This document shows, piece by piece, positions 45,881-58,304 of a stretch of DNA of 64,000 nucleotides. Numbering within the stretch: the first letter of the stretch is position 1; the number at the start of each line of letters is the position of its first letter. The notes beneath the pieces were generated by a model. That model was not told where the DNA came from. It saw only the letters and a list, made by a program, of their open reading frames with translations, and made no database searches. Made by a program: the position numbers and the translations under genes. Source of the stretch: Chaunax sp. Z400 (taxonomy: Eukaryota > Chordata > Actinopteri > Lophiiformes > Chaunacidae); NCBI GenBank assembly GCA_037577475.1, contig CM075206.1, positions 11,877,401 to 11,941,400 of the forward strand, written 5' to 3'.

Positions 45881-47296
45881 ATTCATGCTGGCAAGCTGCT
45901 AACCAAAGGGAGTTTGTTTTTTTTAAAATCCCCACCTCCAGAACATTTTGTTTTTTCTAATTCCTCTTAAATGAGTGAAATTAACTCACTTTATAAAAGA
46001 GCGGTACATTCTCTTTTTTTTTTATAAAAAGATAAGTAGGATTTAATAACACATTAAAACCTATTCAAGTTAATCAGAGTAAAATACGTAACATTAACAA
46101 AAGGGTAAAGACATTTTTTTCTTTTCAGTGAATGTTGACCTGTTGCCAGTACTTGGCCGACTCCTGCTATTAGCACCAAAACAAAGGTAGCATTTAATGG
46201 GGTTTTTTAGAGCCTTTTCACTGAAAACAGCTGTCTTCTATGGCTGAAAACAGGACTGAGGAGAACCATGAGAGGGAAGAGAAGTTTGTGGCAGAATGTC
46301 AGAACACTGAGGTGATCCATACAATCTGTGGCGCTGAGGAGAATCACAGAGAGTCTGGTGAGACGTAGAAGTAAACATGTGATCCTGATGATGAATAAGT
46401 GATGAATAAAAACGTATTTTGATAATAGCTGCTTCAAAGGCATGCCCATTTGTTCACGATAGAACTGGATGTTTCTTTAAGTTTATTCCTGTCTCACAAT
46501 TAAGAGCCTCCTTTACACACATAGATATCGGCAGCAGAGTTTGACAAAAACTAATAGTCCATGGGGAAACTCATTAAAGTATATTAACTCTGTTGGATTA
46601 CCAATGCTGGATGCCAATGGCTAAGTCAAATGATCTAATGAGCTAATGATCCAGGTATAGAACCCAGCAGTGCTGCCACCCCAATGATGGTGGCTTGGTG
46701 ATAAACTGAAAAAAGAAAAAAAAGAAAAAAGTTGTTATTTTTGAGTTGAATGGATACAAGTATGGATATGATTATGTATTCAAATTGCAATAATTAGCTG
46801 TTAGCAGGCAGCACAAACAATGGATGGATGAATGGACAGATGGAGGAAGGGAACATTTCTCCAGCCTTAAAACCCACAAAGGAAAAGAATGAAAGAGAGA
46901 GGCAGAGAGGAACTCTGTTTTCTCCTTCACATGGCCTTGAAGCTGCTTCCTCTACCTGCGGTGCTCATCCAAATTAATTTCTCCAGGGGCTTTGTACTGT
47001 ACATACACTATAGAGATCTGTATAGCTTATCCACACACACATTCACGTCAGCATGGCAAAGCTACAGCACAAAAGGAACTGACACCTTTTCCTTACAGTG
47101 GTGACGAGAAAGAAGTCATGACAATACCACTGGTGGACGTGGTGGTGGTGTGTGTGTGTGTGTGTGTGTTTTCTTGTTATTATTAGTTGTGTTTGACAGC
47201 CTGGATGTTCCTCATTCTCTCTCTCTCCAACTGGAGACATCTGGTTTTCATTTAAACCTCACAGCCATAGGGGACCCCAAGACTCAAGCACATCTG

Positions 47297-47298
<2 letters not shown>
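45881..47298. other. Unique AT-rich sequence with a short GT run
   Basis: A (GT)n run lies at 47148-47169. No exon supported. Confidence 0.4.

Positions 47299-47369
<71 letters not shown>
47299..47369. repeat. (CA)n microsatellite, about 35 units, uninterrupted
   Basis: Pure CA run. Confidence 0.97.
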
Positions 47370-47374
<5 letters not shown>

Positions 47375-50295
47375 CAAGAAAGCCTTTTGTCACCAACACA
47401 CAGATATCACATTTAGAACATGATAATCAGACAATGTCAGTAAGAATTAAGACTTAATATAAAGCCCTATTATTGAAGCGACTTGTTTTCATGTTTCTTT
47501 AGCATTTTTGTTTTTAGATTCAAGTAAGTTCTGCATTGAATTGTGGCCAAAAAAATAACAATTTTACTTTTTGTGGTTGACTCCGAAAAGACAGAACAAG
47601 CAAATATGAGTCTGTGGGACTAAACCCTAAAATTGCTCCAATCACAAAGATACCATAAAGTCTTTTCACTTCTTGTCCCATGGGACAAATTTAGTTGTCT
47701 TTTCCCAAATGTTGATTAGATTTTATTAGAATCCCACCATGAAGGTCAATAATAAAATCTTGCTGATGCTGGTGTTCTGGCCTCTTCCTTGATAATCTCA
47801 TCACTGGCTCAACCAGTTCATTAAATTGTCAAATAGAAAGTCGGGATTGCTCCTTGGCTGTAGGATATTATTGTGTTAAGGGAGGTGTGAATGTGAGATT
47901 AGGACCAACCTAGATGATCTAGCACACAATGCACACCGTCTCACTTGCCTACAAATGATTATACTATATATTCATCACATAAAGGCAGGGCAGTTTTCAT
48001 GCCCCTTAGAGTTTAACAAGAGACAGACAGATAATATTTCTGTGTGCTCACATTTTTTGATGGAAAAGCTACCAGCCTCATTGATAGCAGGAATTTGTTG
48101 GTGTGTCTGAATAGGTTCCTGTGATCCTGTGACAATTAAAATATATCTTAGATTAGCAAACATTTCCAAAACAAACAATGAAATAATTAGTTTATCTTTA
48201 CCAGGCAACCACTGGCTTCAGTTTATTTCATTGCTATATGAAAATAAACCTCCAAATTCTTCAGAACTTTTTAAATATTCCAACACATTGAGCAATATTT
48301 TACCAATATCTATTTAATTACTTTTGTCAAAGCCATATTATTGCCCTTTAGTCATATTGCTTTGAAAAAGGCAAATCTTTGCTGACTTTCCAATTTCACA
48401 ACGGCCATTTTTGCATCTCATTGCACTGTAATTAATAGCATAAATAACACGTGCATTCCATTCTCCTGAGCCCTTATATCATGACTTCAGGCTCACTGAC
48501 ATACCAGAACCTTTCATGGAACTGAGCCGTCTGACAGAAAAAGACTCACATGTCAAAATGTCATAAAAACATGAGGCCAGATGCTATAGACTGTTTCTGA
48601 AAGCTGTACCATTGGAGGACTTTTGGAAACATCCTGCATCTGTGCTTTTTCAACAAAGTTTCAAAAATCTTGAGGTTAAAAAAAGTGTTGAATGGAAAGG
48701 AAAAAAATGACCACTACTGCAGGCCAAAATATGAAAAATACAAGTATGATCCTTTATCACACCACCACCATGACAAGTATGATGAGTATGATGAGTAGAT
48801 GACTGCTAGTTCTTTGATAAAATAAAACATTTGGGGCAATTCTTCCAACACCACGGCAAAAGTTACTTCCTACTGTTCACATAAAAGTTTTAGAACTAGT
48901 GGAAGGTAGCAACAAAAACATTATAAATACTTTAAATACTAGTGTTGCATTGTAGGCTTAGGTGAGCAAAACATCTGCAATTTGGCACTTGGCATAATTT
49001 CACTTATCTCATGTTCCATGTTATAATTAACTATCTAGTTTTATCAATTAAATAGAGACCAATAAACAGCAAATTATAGAGAAAAAGTGCAAATTGAAAC
49101 ATTAAGAATTAATTGAAAGAGAAGAACAACTTTTCCTTCATTGCCTTATTTTTATTGTAGTGAGGTTCAATAAAATAAAACCAAAGATTTCAATGTTCTT
49201 CTGTGCTCTAATGGGCTCTGAAAGATTTCCCGTGTGTCCGGGGCTTGGAATAACAGGGAGCATAACAACAGGCTGTATGTCAGAGTTTGTGACTTGTCTA
49301 ACTCTGAACTCTTCTCTCCAATATTCAGATTCAATCTCTTGAACTTCACAGCTCTACTCAGCTATGAATGCTCCCCTTCCCTTCCTTCTTTTGCTGGTAC
49401 AAACAGCAAAGAGATACCATCTCAATTGATTTTCCAAGATGTTCAGTCCTCTCAAAGAAAAACAGGAAACATTTTTGTATTGATGACTACTCCTGCATGA
49501 GCCCCTGCTGGGCCTTCATCATTATCATTATTGATAAAAAAAAAAAAACCACATAGCTAGTATGATTATGTATTGGTTGATAAATCCACTGCTTGGTCTG
49601 TACTGAAATGTTAACAACTATTGAATTGATTGTGATTAAATCTGGTCCAGATATCGATGGTTAATCTACTAGAATATTGCATTTTAAGAGAATTACTTCG
49701 AAAAATGTGCCATAAACTTAACTGGAAACAGCAGAGCATCATGGGAAGGTGAAAGAAAAGTGTGGGAGCTAAATTTTGAAAATGAAACCGACACGCTGCA
49801 ACCTGCACAGCCTTTTGACACAGATGTCCAGGGCTGCATTAATAAGGGAACCACTCCACTGAGTAATGTAAGTTGTAATTTCTATTATGCCCTGACAAAG
49901 GTGGCACAAAGGGCTACCCTTGTCTGTAAGTACGTACACAACAGGTCTGAACCAATGGGCAGAGTTCAAGGAAATTTATCATGTCCTTTGTAGGGATGCA
50001 TCTCATATGCATCAATGCATCAATAAATGAAATAATTAATCATGCATCTCATGACTGGTTTCTTCATTTTGCTTATTTTTACATTTTTATGCACCTCTGA
50101 AATCGTCCTTTTTTTGTCATTCTGCTTTGACTCTGCTTTGATAGAGGTTATGGTCCATTCACATCTGCATAAAGAAGCAGATGACTTTTTTTTAGCGGTG
50201 CATCTGTGTCCTTGGACACAGGCTTTCTAGTTCTCCCTCAAAGTCAAAGGTAATTTTTTATTAATTATTATGATTACTAGTTTGGTGTTTTGAAT
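47370..50295. other. Unique AT-rich sequence
   Basis: A small tandem agtatgatg repeat lies at 48776-48797. An A-run sits at 49538-49549. The open frames at 49160-49500 and 49760-49993 show no recognised domains. Confidence 0.4.
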
Positions 50296-50546
50296 GGCTC
50301 AGCAGTGGCTCCAGAGGTAGAGAGGACTGCTCTTATCGGAGGGTCAGTGGTTCAACCCCCTTTCCCTGCAGTCAGCATGTTCCATTGATGTGTGAGCGAT
50401 TGTGAGAATGGCTATTGGACGTGACGAGCAGGTGGCACCTTGCCTTGGTAGCCTGTGTGTGAATGGGAAAATGCAGGCTTGTGTTCTAAGGTCAATCAGT
50501 CAAGAAAGGCGCTATATATTATATAAGAATAGTCCATTTACCATTT
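50296..50546 (+). mobile_element. tRNA-derived SINE
   Basis: A polymerase III A-box-like TGGCTCCAGAGG (50306-50317) and B box GGTTCAACCCC (50349-50359) form the tRNA-like head. A body with gaatgggaaaatgcaggctt follows, and the end ggcgctatatattatataag then agtccatttaccatt is the familiar tail of fish SINEs (gcgctatataaatacagtccatttacc). It is near full length but diverged. Confidence 0.85.
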
Positions 50547-51346
50547 TAGTTGTGGTATTACAGTAGCATTCTTTAATTATCAATATATACACGTATACAT
50601 ACTGTACATTCAAATGCAGTTTACACAGTACTGGCTTGTATTTTTTCAAGAATACGGCTAAAGAACTTTATATGATTTCAAGTTATGTACCATAATTCTA
50701 AAATAACTTATGGAACTGAAGAATACAGTACTTTGCAGGTGAAGCTGCTGCCAGTTTGAGTAATTAATGTAAATCTACAGTGAGCTGAAAGCAATTAGAG
50801 GATATTACTATTGCTAACCACAGGTAGTCGCATGCCTTCTGTTTTGCAATGAAGCAGAGCAGGTTGAGTAGAGGAAATGTGGTGATAATTCTGTAAATGT
50901 CAATGAAACAGTTGTTTAAAGGAAAATAAGAGTGGTTTCATTTCATACCAAGCTAACTTAAAATAAAGATATTTGAATGTAAGCTCTCACACCAAATTGG
51001 ACTTATTACAGATTTTAAAGCTGCATATAGTTTGTCCAGTTCTTGTGGATTTGGGGGACATTTTAAAGTTATATTTCAAGTTAAAAACAGGACCCTACAG
51101 GATGTAGTTCCTATTTGAGCTTCTTTGCCCTTTCAAATTGGTTATCTTCTCAGCAACGTTTGCAGCTGTGGTCGCTACTGTGCTTAAAATTAATCCATAT
51201 ATCGATGATGTAAGGGCTCTGTCTCTTTCTCTGGGATGCAACATTAAAGGAGAGGAAAAGTTTTAATCCATGCATAAATGATTAGAGAGTTTTGTTACTG
51301 AAGGATTATTGTTTCTGAGCCCTCTGCACAGGCACCTCTGATCCTG
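50547..51346. other. Unique AT-rich sequence
   Basis: Nothing recognised. Confidence 0.4.

Positions 51347-51427
<81 letters not shown>
51347..51427. repeat. (CA)n microsatellite, about 40 units, uninterrupted
   Basis: Pure CA run. Confidence 0.97.
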
Positions 51428-51428
<1 letters not shown>

Positions 51429-53228
51429 TTTTGACCAGCAGTTGCACTTCCTGCAGATCATCATGTGCTGTGTGCAAAACCCGGCTCCGTGTATGTGTGA
51501 ATGTTTTTGCTCTGTGTTGTGACATGATCAAAGGCACTGGTGCAGGAGGGGTAGAAACGATAATCCTTTTGTAACTGAATTCTCTAATCAGTTATGCATG
51601 GAATGATACTTTGCTTCAGCTGAAACAGAGCACACCAGGGGCAGAGAGAGAGAGAGCAGGGAAGAGGAGGGTGACAGAGGCAGACAAAGAACAGGAACAG
51701 ATAAGAAGAGGTTAGTACATGCTAATGCTCATAAACATATAAATATTCAAATGTATCATAGCAGCACAGGAACTCCCACCTTAGACTTTGCATAAGCAGG
51801 ACTGGACTGGATTTAATGCAGCTGTATTTCAAATAAATTTTGTTTTGTTGTTCTTAATTGTTTTAATTAATTTTGAATGTAGATTAAACATTTTTTTTAA
51901 TTGTGCCTTATTAATAAAAAGCGATGAATTCAACATAAGAGTGAATGTAATAACACATTGCTAAAATAGAATTTCTAAACATTTAGATTAGTATTCATGA
52001 CTATTTTACAGAGAAACTAGTGAGATTTTCCACATAAACTTGCCTATGAGGGTTTTTATCGGTCGGCTTCTCTTTTCCATTTTAGGAGGAGAATCATCAT
52101 TATTTTATTTTTCCCCAAATAACACGTCTAGTTCGACAAGTCTGTCGGACGCCACAACAATCAACAACACAGTTCCAGAGATTTTTACAAATAACATGCT
52201 GAACACTTCAAAGATAGCATTTTATTTGTTTATTCACCTTTTAAAATGACTACATTTTGCATTTGGCCTCTGTAGCACCTCTTTTTCCATAAATCTCCTA
52301 GGAAACAGTAGATTGAATTTTGCTCTTTTGTGACTCTAAGAATAGTTTTTTCATGATTGCCTTCGCAGTGAACAAGTTGTGCAGATTGTCAAGTGATCAG
52401 CAGAGAGCTGGAAATGATAATTATGGGTTATATTATGCCCTTTAATAATTCTGCAGATGAGTTCCAATATGAGTTATAATTTAATTCAGCATCCTGATAA
52501 AACATGTCTTTATTATTTATTTATTTCTGCCTACTGGTATCTGGAGGAGCTGTCACTGCTGAATCCTCTGTTCTGCATTTATTATGGAATAAAGTTCAGA
52601 AATATATGAATACATGCAATTTAAATAATACTTTATTCTCTAAGGAACAAAAAAAAGTGCTGTATTGATGGGGTGGGGTTTTAATGAAAGAAATTATATC
52701 GTGCTGTAAAAATCCTTCTTTCCTCAAAAAAGTACTCTATTTATCACAGTTACAGGGAAGAAGGATGGATGTAAAATGGCTTTTCGATTTTAAGCACTAA
52801 GTGACAGAACTATGGATGCAGCAACTTATTCACTGCTGATATTCCCTTGCTTTTGTTGCATTTATTTATTTATGGCGTTCAAATAAAAAAAAAAAAAAAG
52901 ATAATCAGGCAGAAACATAGACTCATAAATGCACAAACACATTTCACGTTTCAAGCTCTAACAGTGCACCTTGTTTGGGCTTTAGGCGTTTACTTAGCCA
53001 GACCCACACAAAAAAAAAGAAGAAAAAAAGACATAAGTTGCCACATTCTCACGACCTGCCTCTCTATGTGTGACTCTTTACATGTAGGAGTGTATTTATA
53101 TTAATGTGTATATACATGTGTGAGATGTGTGGGGACAGAGTGTCCAACTACAAATTATAGACAGCCAGAGAAAATATGTATTGAGGGGGAATGGATCGGT
53201 GAGCTGAGACATTAGTATTTGTTGCCCT
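51428..53228. other. Unique AT-rich sequence
   Basis: Several A-runs (52886-52899, 53011-53030). No exon supported. Confidence 0.4.
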
Positions 53229-53271
53229 ACTTTCCCTCCAGCTTGTTAAAAGCAATTGTCTGGACAATCTG
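53229..53271. repeat. Left copy of a 43-bp direct repeat
   Basis: actttccctccagcttgtta then aaagcaattgtctggacaat. It matches 53954-53996 with a single mismatch (a/c at position 20). Confidence 0.9.
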
Positions 53272-53543
53272 TCATCCAGCCTGCAACGGCTCCCCTATTG
53301 AGGCTTGAGTCGAACACACACACAAACACTGAGTGATCATTAAGCCGCCACCAAACAGGAGGCTTGGTGGCATGCTAGTTAGCCTGACATGTTGTTACTG
53401 ACCTGATGTGGGAGATAGGAGTGTATGCTTTGTTGCCTCCTGGGATGAGGTAACTGGGGTTGATTATTTGTTTGTTGCTTTGAGGGTTAAGCATGCTGGC
53501 TAACTTGACATGGTGTAAGCTTGTTGTGGTTTAGCATGGTTAG

Positions 53544-53829
53544 CAGAGATGGGGACTCCAGTTTGCTACTCCAGGTTGGACTCGAGTCGCTCCCAAGTCT
53601 TAAACGACTTTGACTCGAGATTTGGAACTCATGAATAATCTGGGGTTTTTTTTTGTTTGTTTGTTTGTTTGTTTTTGGGGGTTTTTTAGCACTAAAATTG
53701 CAGAAATATGTGTCAAGCTGAACGTCATTCCCTCCTTTATTATCATTACACATTTGGTGAGCACACCTGCAGCTGTGAACATGTGATGCCTCAACACAGC
53801 TGATGTGAAAGTTAACTTCCGCACCTCTG
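53544..53829. mobile_element. hAT-like non-autonomous element (ACTCGAGTC repeat)
   Basis: Ends CAGAGATGGGG (53544) and CGCACCTCTG (inverse CAGAGGTGCG, to 53829) form short terminal inverted repeats of the CAGAGGTG type used by hAT transposons. Internal ttggactcgagtcgctccca and gactttgactcgagatttgg match a common fish repeat built on ACTCGAGTC. A GTTT microsatellite expansion (53655-53676) lies inside. A clear 8-bp target duplication was not found. Confidence 0.6.
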
Positions 53830-53953
53830 GACAGATCACAACCTGTTTAGCTCAGCATCAGCTATCTAATGTTATAGCTTTTAACCAGCTTTGTAGCCAT
53901 GATTGGTTTTTGCTGAGTGTTTTGAAAAGATGAGAGAGTTTGTGGAAACTTAT

Positions 53954-53996
53954 ACTTTCCCTCCAGCTTGTTCAAAGCAATTGTCTGGACAATCTG
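53954..53996. repeat. Right copy of a 43-bp direct repeat
   Basis: Same 43-bp word as at 53229-53271, offset 725 bp, 42 of 43 identical. The hAT-like element lies between the two copies. Confidence 0.9.
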
Positions 53997-56334
53997 CAGG
54001 ATCACCCAATTTTCTATATGACTCACCCTGTACAGAATGTTATGTCAAAATGATTGATGTCAGGTTATTCAATAGTTGGCTCTTCTTTTTGTCTGTCGGT
54101 GCATGGAGAGTTGCCTATTCCCCCACTAGGCTTCATTGCACTGTTGGAGTCTCACAAGTAGGCCTACAGTAGGAGGCTTTATTTGTGTCCAACCTTCATA
54201 CCTGCTCAGAATTTGCCAATATGACATGACAATAGCAACATCCCCCACCATTATGCAGACAAGGAAGTGCACATTGCCTGGCTGAGGAGTTAAATGCAGC
54301 TTTAAAGAGCATAAGGTCAGGGTTGTGCTGTTGCCTGTCATGGGGCTAAGTCGACAACACAGCCTGATACTCAAAGCAGGACCTGATAAGAGGTTTAAAA
54401 CACAATTTAACATGAACGCTGGGCTGTCATCATACTCAAACAACTTTTGGCACATTTTACTGTGTATTGATTCAATCAAATGACAAATAAAGTGGAACTG
54501 ATCCTAATAAATGTAGGACAAATTTAATCAGTGATCACCAAGCGGCAGGCCAACAGGCCATGTTCGGCCAGCCAAAGCTTCCTACCCGGCCCCAGAATAT
54601 TAATGAAAAAAGAAAACGTGTGCATCTAATGTTACTCACCGGTGGAAGAAGACTAGACCTTCCTGGGAGTGATCATAAATTAGCTTGCAAACCCTTGGCC
54701 CTGTGTCAAAAAGTCCATAAATGATCATTCACCTGTTCTGCAGGGACAGATTATTCTGCAACTCTCTGCTCTACTAATACCCACCATCAAACCGCCCGGC
54801 TCAAAGGCTGGCCGACACCCAGAGCTGGCAGCAGTGCAAGGGTCGGAATACAGGAGTAAAGTATCTAGTTATCATTAGGGATTTCCCATGTTTTCCAGGA
54901 GTCTGTTCATTGTGTTGACTAATAAAGATAAATACTTTTAACAAAGGGAAAGTGCTAAACAATTCAAGACAAATCAGGCCTAAATAAGTTTTAAGGAGGG
55001 ACCATGTGTGCATGTTGATGACTGTGTAGATCTCGATGCATGTGCCTTTTTAGGTTGTTCACATGCAGCAGGTGTGCACCGTCCTTTTGTTGGCGTAATC
55101 CAAACACCGTGAGGTAAAATCAAACAAGAATTGATTTTTTTTTTTTTGTTCCTGTGAGACAGAAAAAGAAAAGGATTTCTTTTAGTCAGTGATCTCTCAA
55201 AGACTTCCTCTTCTCTCATCTTTGCTTTAGACGGATCCACAGCAGAAATAAAGCCTCTTACAGAGTCCCCTCTAGCCGTCACCTGCACTGACAGGATCAG
55301 ATTCAACACCGCACTTGATTTTTCTCAGCTCTCCAAGAAAGGTTAAAAATGACTGTCTCGCATTTCCCTGCCACCCTCTGTCTCACTGGAGATCAAAAGT
55401 GAACTATAAGACACCACCGTGTTGTGGAAGGACATGTAAAGGGCTCAGTCCTTGTAGTTATTACTTTACCTGAGAGCTATGTGAAGGGAGAACAGGGACC
55501 CAGGCTTCATGTGGCTCTGTCCTACCACTGTCCCACGTCCTGTTATTTCTCAACTAGTGGTGTGATGATGAATAGAAGATTTACGATTTTGTGATACATG
55601 AATGTTGTAACATTTTCTATTTCATATGTAGACAAACTTTTAATACTTTTCTTTGCTTAACCCAAGGGTTCATGCCTAGAACTGATTTTTCACCAATATT
55701 CTGGAGATAACAACTTAGTTATTTCTTGATCTAAAATAAAAAATGCTGAAGACAAAATGTCAAACATCCACTGGTTCCAGCCTCCAAACTTCTCTTCTCT
55801 TTTAGGCTGATGACTACACGTTGTCTGGGAATTTGTGATGGGCATTTTTAAATTTCTAACATACAAAATATTCATTTAAAAATATTAGATAATGAAAACA
55901 ATGCACGTAATGACCAAATGCAGACGTTATATACAAAGATTATTAATGGAGAAAGCTTAGCTTATTTCCATATATTGCATAGGATTAAATGAATGCTATG
56001 TGACATAATGCAATGTGATATTTTTGAAACACCTGTGAATTCAGTAATTCAGGTATGTTTCTCATAGTTTACGTCACTTTGGCACTGCCTACTGTTATTT
56101 AATAGAAAACAAAGCAGATATGGTAATTATACGTTACTGAGCACAGACTCCTGTTCAATCAGGTTTTCCCACACTGATGGTTAAGAGAGACAAAAGCTCA
56201 ATCAATAGTCGTCATCATGTTAGCTTGCTGAGCCAAGACGGTGATTGCAAATATGGATAACAACCCCTCGCCCCATGCCCCAACTACAAGCAAGGTCAAA
56301 CTAATGAGTGTTCTTACAGGCATGAGGAGATGGG
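53997..56334. other. Unassigned sequence
   Basis: A 117-codon minus-strand frame (54126-54479) has no recognised domain. The stretch 54535-54840 has ggccaacaggccatgttcggcc-like wording that may be an old repeat. A T-run is at 55135-55147. No exon supported. Confidence 0.35.
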
Positions 56335-56364
56335 TGGAGGGGGAGGGGGAGTGGGGGGGGGGGG
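56335..56364 (+). repeat. G-rich tract ending in a 12-G run, quadruplex-prone
   Basis: Blocks of three to five G separated by single A or GT, then an uninterrupted G12 (56353-56364). Four or more G-tracts within 30 bases fit the standard G-quadruplex pattern. Confidence 0.85.
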
Positions 56365-56584
56365 TCAGTTGCTGATTATTGAGCTACTTTGATGAAAACA
56401 GCCTCTGGAAAGCAGAGCCGAGTGAAGAAGGGAAGGGTGGGATAAAAAATGGAGGTGGAAAAAAAGCAGCGAATGTCAGTGATATTAAAGGCCTTTTCTG
56501 GCCCACTGATGAAAGACTAATCATGATAAATGCTTCTTAAGTCTCGCTCATTTTTTACTGGTAGACACGTGTGCACGCCAAGCG

Positions 56585-56660
56585 CGCACACACACACCCA
56601 CACACACACACACACCCACACACACCCACACCCACACACACACACACACACACACACCCA

Positions 56661-56741
<81 letters not shown>
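56585..56741. repeat. (CA)n microsatellite with CCCACA interruptions
   Basis: About 155 bp of CA broken by repeated CCCA steps, some regularly spaced. It is a compound, older array than the pure CA runs. Confidence 0.96.
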
Positions 56742-56743
<2 letters not shown>

Positions 56744-58268
56744 TTTATGAAGGAATACTTGCTTTATTTTAGAGTAAAACCAAGTCAGGCTCAAAATATG
56801 GAAGAAGAGCACAAAAGAGAGATGGACAGTGAAGACAATTTTTGAAAGATGCACACAGAACAATTTTCAATGGGCTGGCCAGGATCAGACCAGTGGTCAT
56901 TTTCCAGTAGCACATAAAAACATAAATGACATATTACATCTGTGGGCAGTGCAGAATACATCAGCCTTACTATCATTAAAGCACATCGAGGCAAAGCTAA
57001 ATGAATATTTTTATGAAATTTCCTGTCACGTTATCAAGATGTAGCAAATAAATGAAATAAATGTAGCAAATCTTATCAAGTTAATGAGATCCTCTTCTTC
57101 AAGCAGTCTTGGTTAAGTTGTCATGGCCTGCACCAGAGTTTCATTGACAGCTAATCTTTGGGTTTTGGACTTGTGGTCATCATCCTGATGTCCTGGAATT
57201 TGAGATGGACATTTTTTTTTTTTCTGACTGTCTCCAGCGATAATGGGTGATAAATGTAAACATTAGAAGGATTTGTAGAAATTTCTTTCGATCACACAAG
57301 ATCATTAAAAGTATCAAAAAATGATGTTCCTTCTGATATTATTAGCTTACCTATGATCACAGTTGTACAATCAAGTCTCCAGAGCATGGATGTGTTAAGC
57401 AGACACTCCAGAGGTGCTCATGTGAGTACCGAAGTTGGCCTATGTGTGCACCTAAACTGTATCCCAGATGGGAGCGTACATGAATGGTTCCACCTAAAAA
57501 ATAAAATAAAATAAAATAAAAAAAATAATAGGTGCATCTGACGAAACACAAGCATCAAAACAGAAGTAATGGCAAACCACAGGCTCTTTGTAATATTCTG
57601 CCAGTTGTTGTTTATGCTGCTATTTTCAACTCTAACTGCATATCATGGGAGAACAGGTTCGAATATGAAAGCAAATGCAAATCCTATTTGGCACATGTTG
57701 ACATTTGCAGCGATTTAACCATCTCTATTTTTATTTTAAAAGACTGGATGTGTGAAATGTTAAAGGGTAAAGTGCTGTCAGTGAGCACGATGGATGCTAA
57801 AGACCCATCATGCGATTCCTACTGCGTGTGTTTCAAGCATACTGTGTTGTGCCTGTTTGTGCACAGATGAATAGCGCAAATTCCACCTCACATCACTGAC
57901 AGCGTCACATCGGTTCACTGTATAGATTATACGTGCACACGGGGATGTTCAGACGCGTGCCCGTTCATTTCACACGTTCACCTCAGTGAATGAGTTTGGA
58001 TTATCTCCTCGTTTCTCATTGTCTCTGCTGTAGTTAATGACTTCTGCCTAATGTCTCCATAAGCTTTATTGAGAGGAATGGATGCCAGGTAAGGCTGCAG
58101 GCCACAACACATTTCTGCCTCCCTCTGCTAAACTACACCGTCTGCCTGCAGTAATTATCACAACACACAGCAGACTCAGCACCAGTGTGTGTATGGAGGG
58201 CATTAGCTCAGGGGCTAGTATGGATGAGCGGGTGTGTTTATTCAATTTCATCTCTGCATTTTATGTGC

Positions 58269-58270
<2 letters not shown>
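56742..58270. other. Unique sequence with an AAAAT run
   Basis: (AAAAT)n at 57496-57528. The 112-codon plus-strand frame at 57532-57870 is considered and rejected as a gene. 57880-57990 has a slight CpG enrichment (tacgtgcacacggggatg). Confidence 0.35.

Positions 58271-58302
<32 letters not shown>
58271..58302. repeat. (GT)n microsatellite, about 15 units
   Basis: Pure GT run. Confidence 0.95.

Positions 58303-58304
<2 letters not shown>

Noticed and set aside
54126..54479. 117-codon minus-strand open frame
   Set aside because: No motif or family resemblance and no splice sites at sensible places. Kept only as unassigned sequence.
57532..57870. 112-codon plus-strand open frame
   Set aside because: No recognisable domain, no promoter or splice context, and the composition is what unconstrained AT-rich DNA gives. 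A frame of this length is expected by chance in 64 kb.
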